Shown: one piece after another, positions 5,475 through 6,311 of the stretch
Layout: every line of letters starts with the position of its first letter
How positions within the stretch are numbered: position 1 is the first letter of the stretch
Notes under the pieces: generated by a model
Told to the model about the DNA's origin: nothing
The model's database searches: none
The model's input: the letters and a program-made list of their open reading frames with translations, nothing else
Assembly: GCA_913062655.1 (NCBI GenBank)
Contig: CAJXXO010000157.1
Location: forward strand, 1-6,311
DNA length: 6,311 nt
Source of the DNA: an uncultured Bacteroidota bacterium
GTDB lineage: Bacteria; Bacteroidota; Bacteroidia; Chitinophagales; S012-47
Direction: 5' to 3'
Program-made: the position numbers and the translations under genes

Positions 5475-6146
5475 TCAAATATTCACAAAATAACTGAGGG
5501 TCCACCACCAGCGATGGCGGCCGGCCTCATTAAGAAACTGATCCCATCGGTAGTCGAAACCTACCTCAAGTTTGTGCGAATCATCAAAATAGTAGCCCAG
5601 GCTGGATACGAGTCGTTGCTCCCAATCGAAGGATTGTGCCTGCCAACTGCCCACCTGCTCCACAGAGCTGATGAGATACCATTCTTTAGCATCTACACGA
5701 GAACCTTGCAAAGGCCATTCTGCAGACAGCCGATAGCGCAAGCGGTACTCAGGCGCCTCATTCCGGAAGGTCTGATCGGTCCGCAGTCGGTGACCTAACC
5801 GAAGCCGTTCAAACCGCTGTACGGCTGCTACTTGCTGCAAAAACCGCTGCACTGTCACCCCTTCTGTGAAACGGTACAGAAAGCCACCCGCCAATGACCA
5901 GAGTGGATGCCACTTATAACTGGCCACCGTGGTCAGGTCAGTACGGATGTAATGGTAGTCGGCTTCCCCCTCTTCACCAAATGTGCCGCGCCACCCTTGC
6001 TGCATCGACTCAATCTGACCGGTGACTTTCCAACCGTCACTTAGTTTGTGGCTGACGGTAACTTCCGGCAAAAAACCCAATTGCCAGGGTGACTGGGCGT
6101 GCAGCCCTGCACAAGCGAACAGGAATAGGATAGACAATACTCGCAT
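5475..6146 (-). CDS. DUF2490 family probable outer-membrane protein
   Basis: A 223-residue protein with a signal peptide (hydrophobic residues 3-14, probable cleavage after Ala17 in LHAQ). The mature part alternates polar and aromatic residues as outer-membrane beta-barrels do and ends YFVNI. The DUF2490 pattern is visible in GHRLRTDQTF (118-127), YRLRYRL (134-140), FDWEQRLVSSLGYYF (173-187) and KLEVGFDYRWDQ (192-203). The family is widespread in Bacteroidota and its function is unknown. The ATG at 6146 overlaps the stop of the preceding gene by one base (TGATG), so translation is probably coupled. The gene converges on the ars operon and is probably unrelated to it. A lipoprotein reading around Cys12 (LFAC) is less likely because the -2 residue is Phe and a good Ala-x-Ala-like site follows. 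Confidence 0.8.
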   Translation of the reverse strand: MRVLSILFLFACAGLHAQSPWQLGFLPEVTVSHKLSDGWKVTGQIESMQQGWRGTFGEEGEADYHYIRTDLTTVASYKWHPLWSLAGGFLYRFTEGVTVQRFLQQVAAVQRFERLRLGHRLRTDQTFRNEAPEYRLRYRLSAEWPLQGSRVDAKEWYLISSVEQVGSWQAQSFDWEQRLVSSLGYYFDDSHKLEVGFDYRWDQFLNEAGRHRWWWTLSYFVNI

Positions 6147-6311
6147 CAGAAATTGAGGTTGTCATCCGCCCGCAAAATCACTTTCCTTCGTAGCAACACG
6201 GCACCGTCCGTGCTGAAGAGCACCTCCCACAGTGCTTTCTCCCCTTCGATCTTCGCCAGCAGTTCAATCTCATACCGGGTGGTGATGTCTTCCCACTCGT
6301 CTTCATCTATG
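6146..6311 (-). CDS. C-terminal part of a PepSY-like protein (partial)
   Basis: The last 54 codons are present, ending in TGA at 6148-6146; the start lies beyond the window edge. The segment begins IDEDEWEDITTRYEIELLAK and continues with a strand-rich stretch containing LFSTDGAVLLRRKVI. The pattern of Tyr-Glu-x-Glu, a charged turn, a hydrophobic strand with Asp-Gly, then another strand is that of PepSY-like (DUF2874) repeats, which are usually periplasmic in Bacteroidota. This match is from memory of the pattern and is only moderately certain. The one-base overlap with the DUF2490 start indicates an operon read leftward. Confidence 0.5.
   Translation of the reverse strand, partial: IDEDEWEDITTRYEIELLAKIEGEKALWEVLFSTDGAVLLRRKVILRADDNLNF

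Overview
The window most likely comes from a member of the Bacteroidota. Three things point that way: start codons without recognisable Shine-Dalgarno sequences, a candidate TTG / TAnnTTTG-type promoter, and family signatures common in that phylum (a CTHNSRRSH phosphatase loop, a DUF2490 protein, a PepSY-like protein). I cannot name a genus.

The core (about 422-5393, + strand) is an arsenic-resistance operon: arsR (470-805), arsM (818-1699), a thioredoxin-type arsC (1710-2339), acr3 (2336-3379) and a Kef/CPA2-type cation:proton antiporter with a C-terminal RCK module (3414-5393). Gaps are 12, 10, -4 and 34 bp, with no terminator or clear new promoter inside, so one transcript is likely. ArsR would sense arsenite and relieve repression, ArsC would reduce arsenate to arsenite, Acr3 would export arsenite, and ArsM would methylate it with SAM. 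The antiporter is the unusual member; its link to arsenic is inferred from position only.

The left end (1-469) has a lower G+C content and holds the start of a divergent (-) unit: a 41-codon ORF (73-198) and the signal peptide of an exported protein cut by the window edge (1-59). Between this unit and arsR lie two matched palindromes 41 bp apart (310-327 and 352-367), a candidate arsR promoter (422-451), and an overlapping cluster of TATTG/CAATA half-sites (447-464).

The right end (5475-6311, - strand) converges on the operon. It carries a DUF2490 probable outer-membrane protein, translationally coupled to the tail of a PepSY-like protein that runs off the window. The convergent gap contains eight copies of a 7-bp tandem repeat (5401-5456).

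No wholly new system is evident. The best leads are the antiporter built into the ars operon, the orphan twin palindromes, and the cysteine-pair tails shared by ArsR and ArsM.
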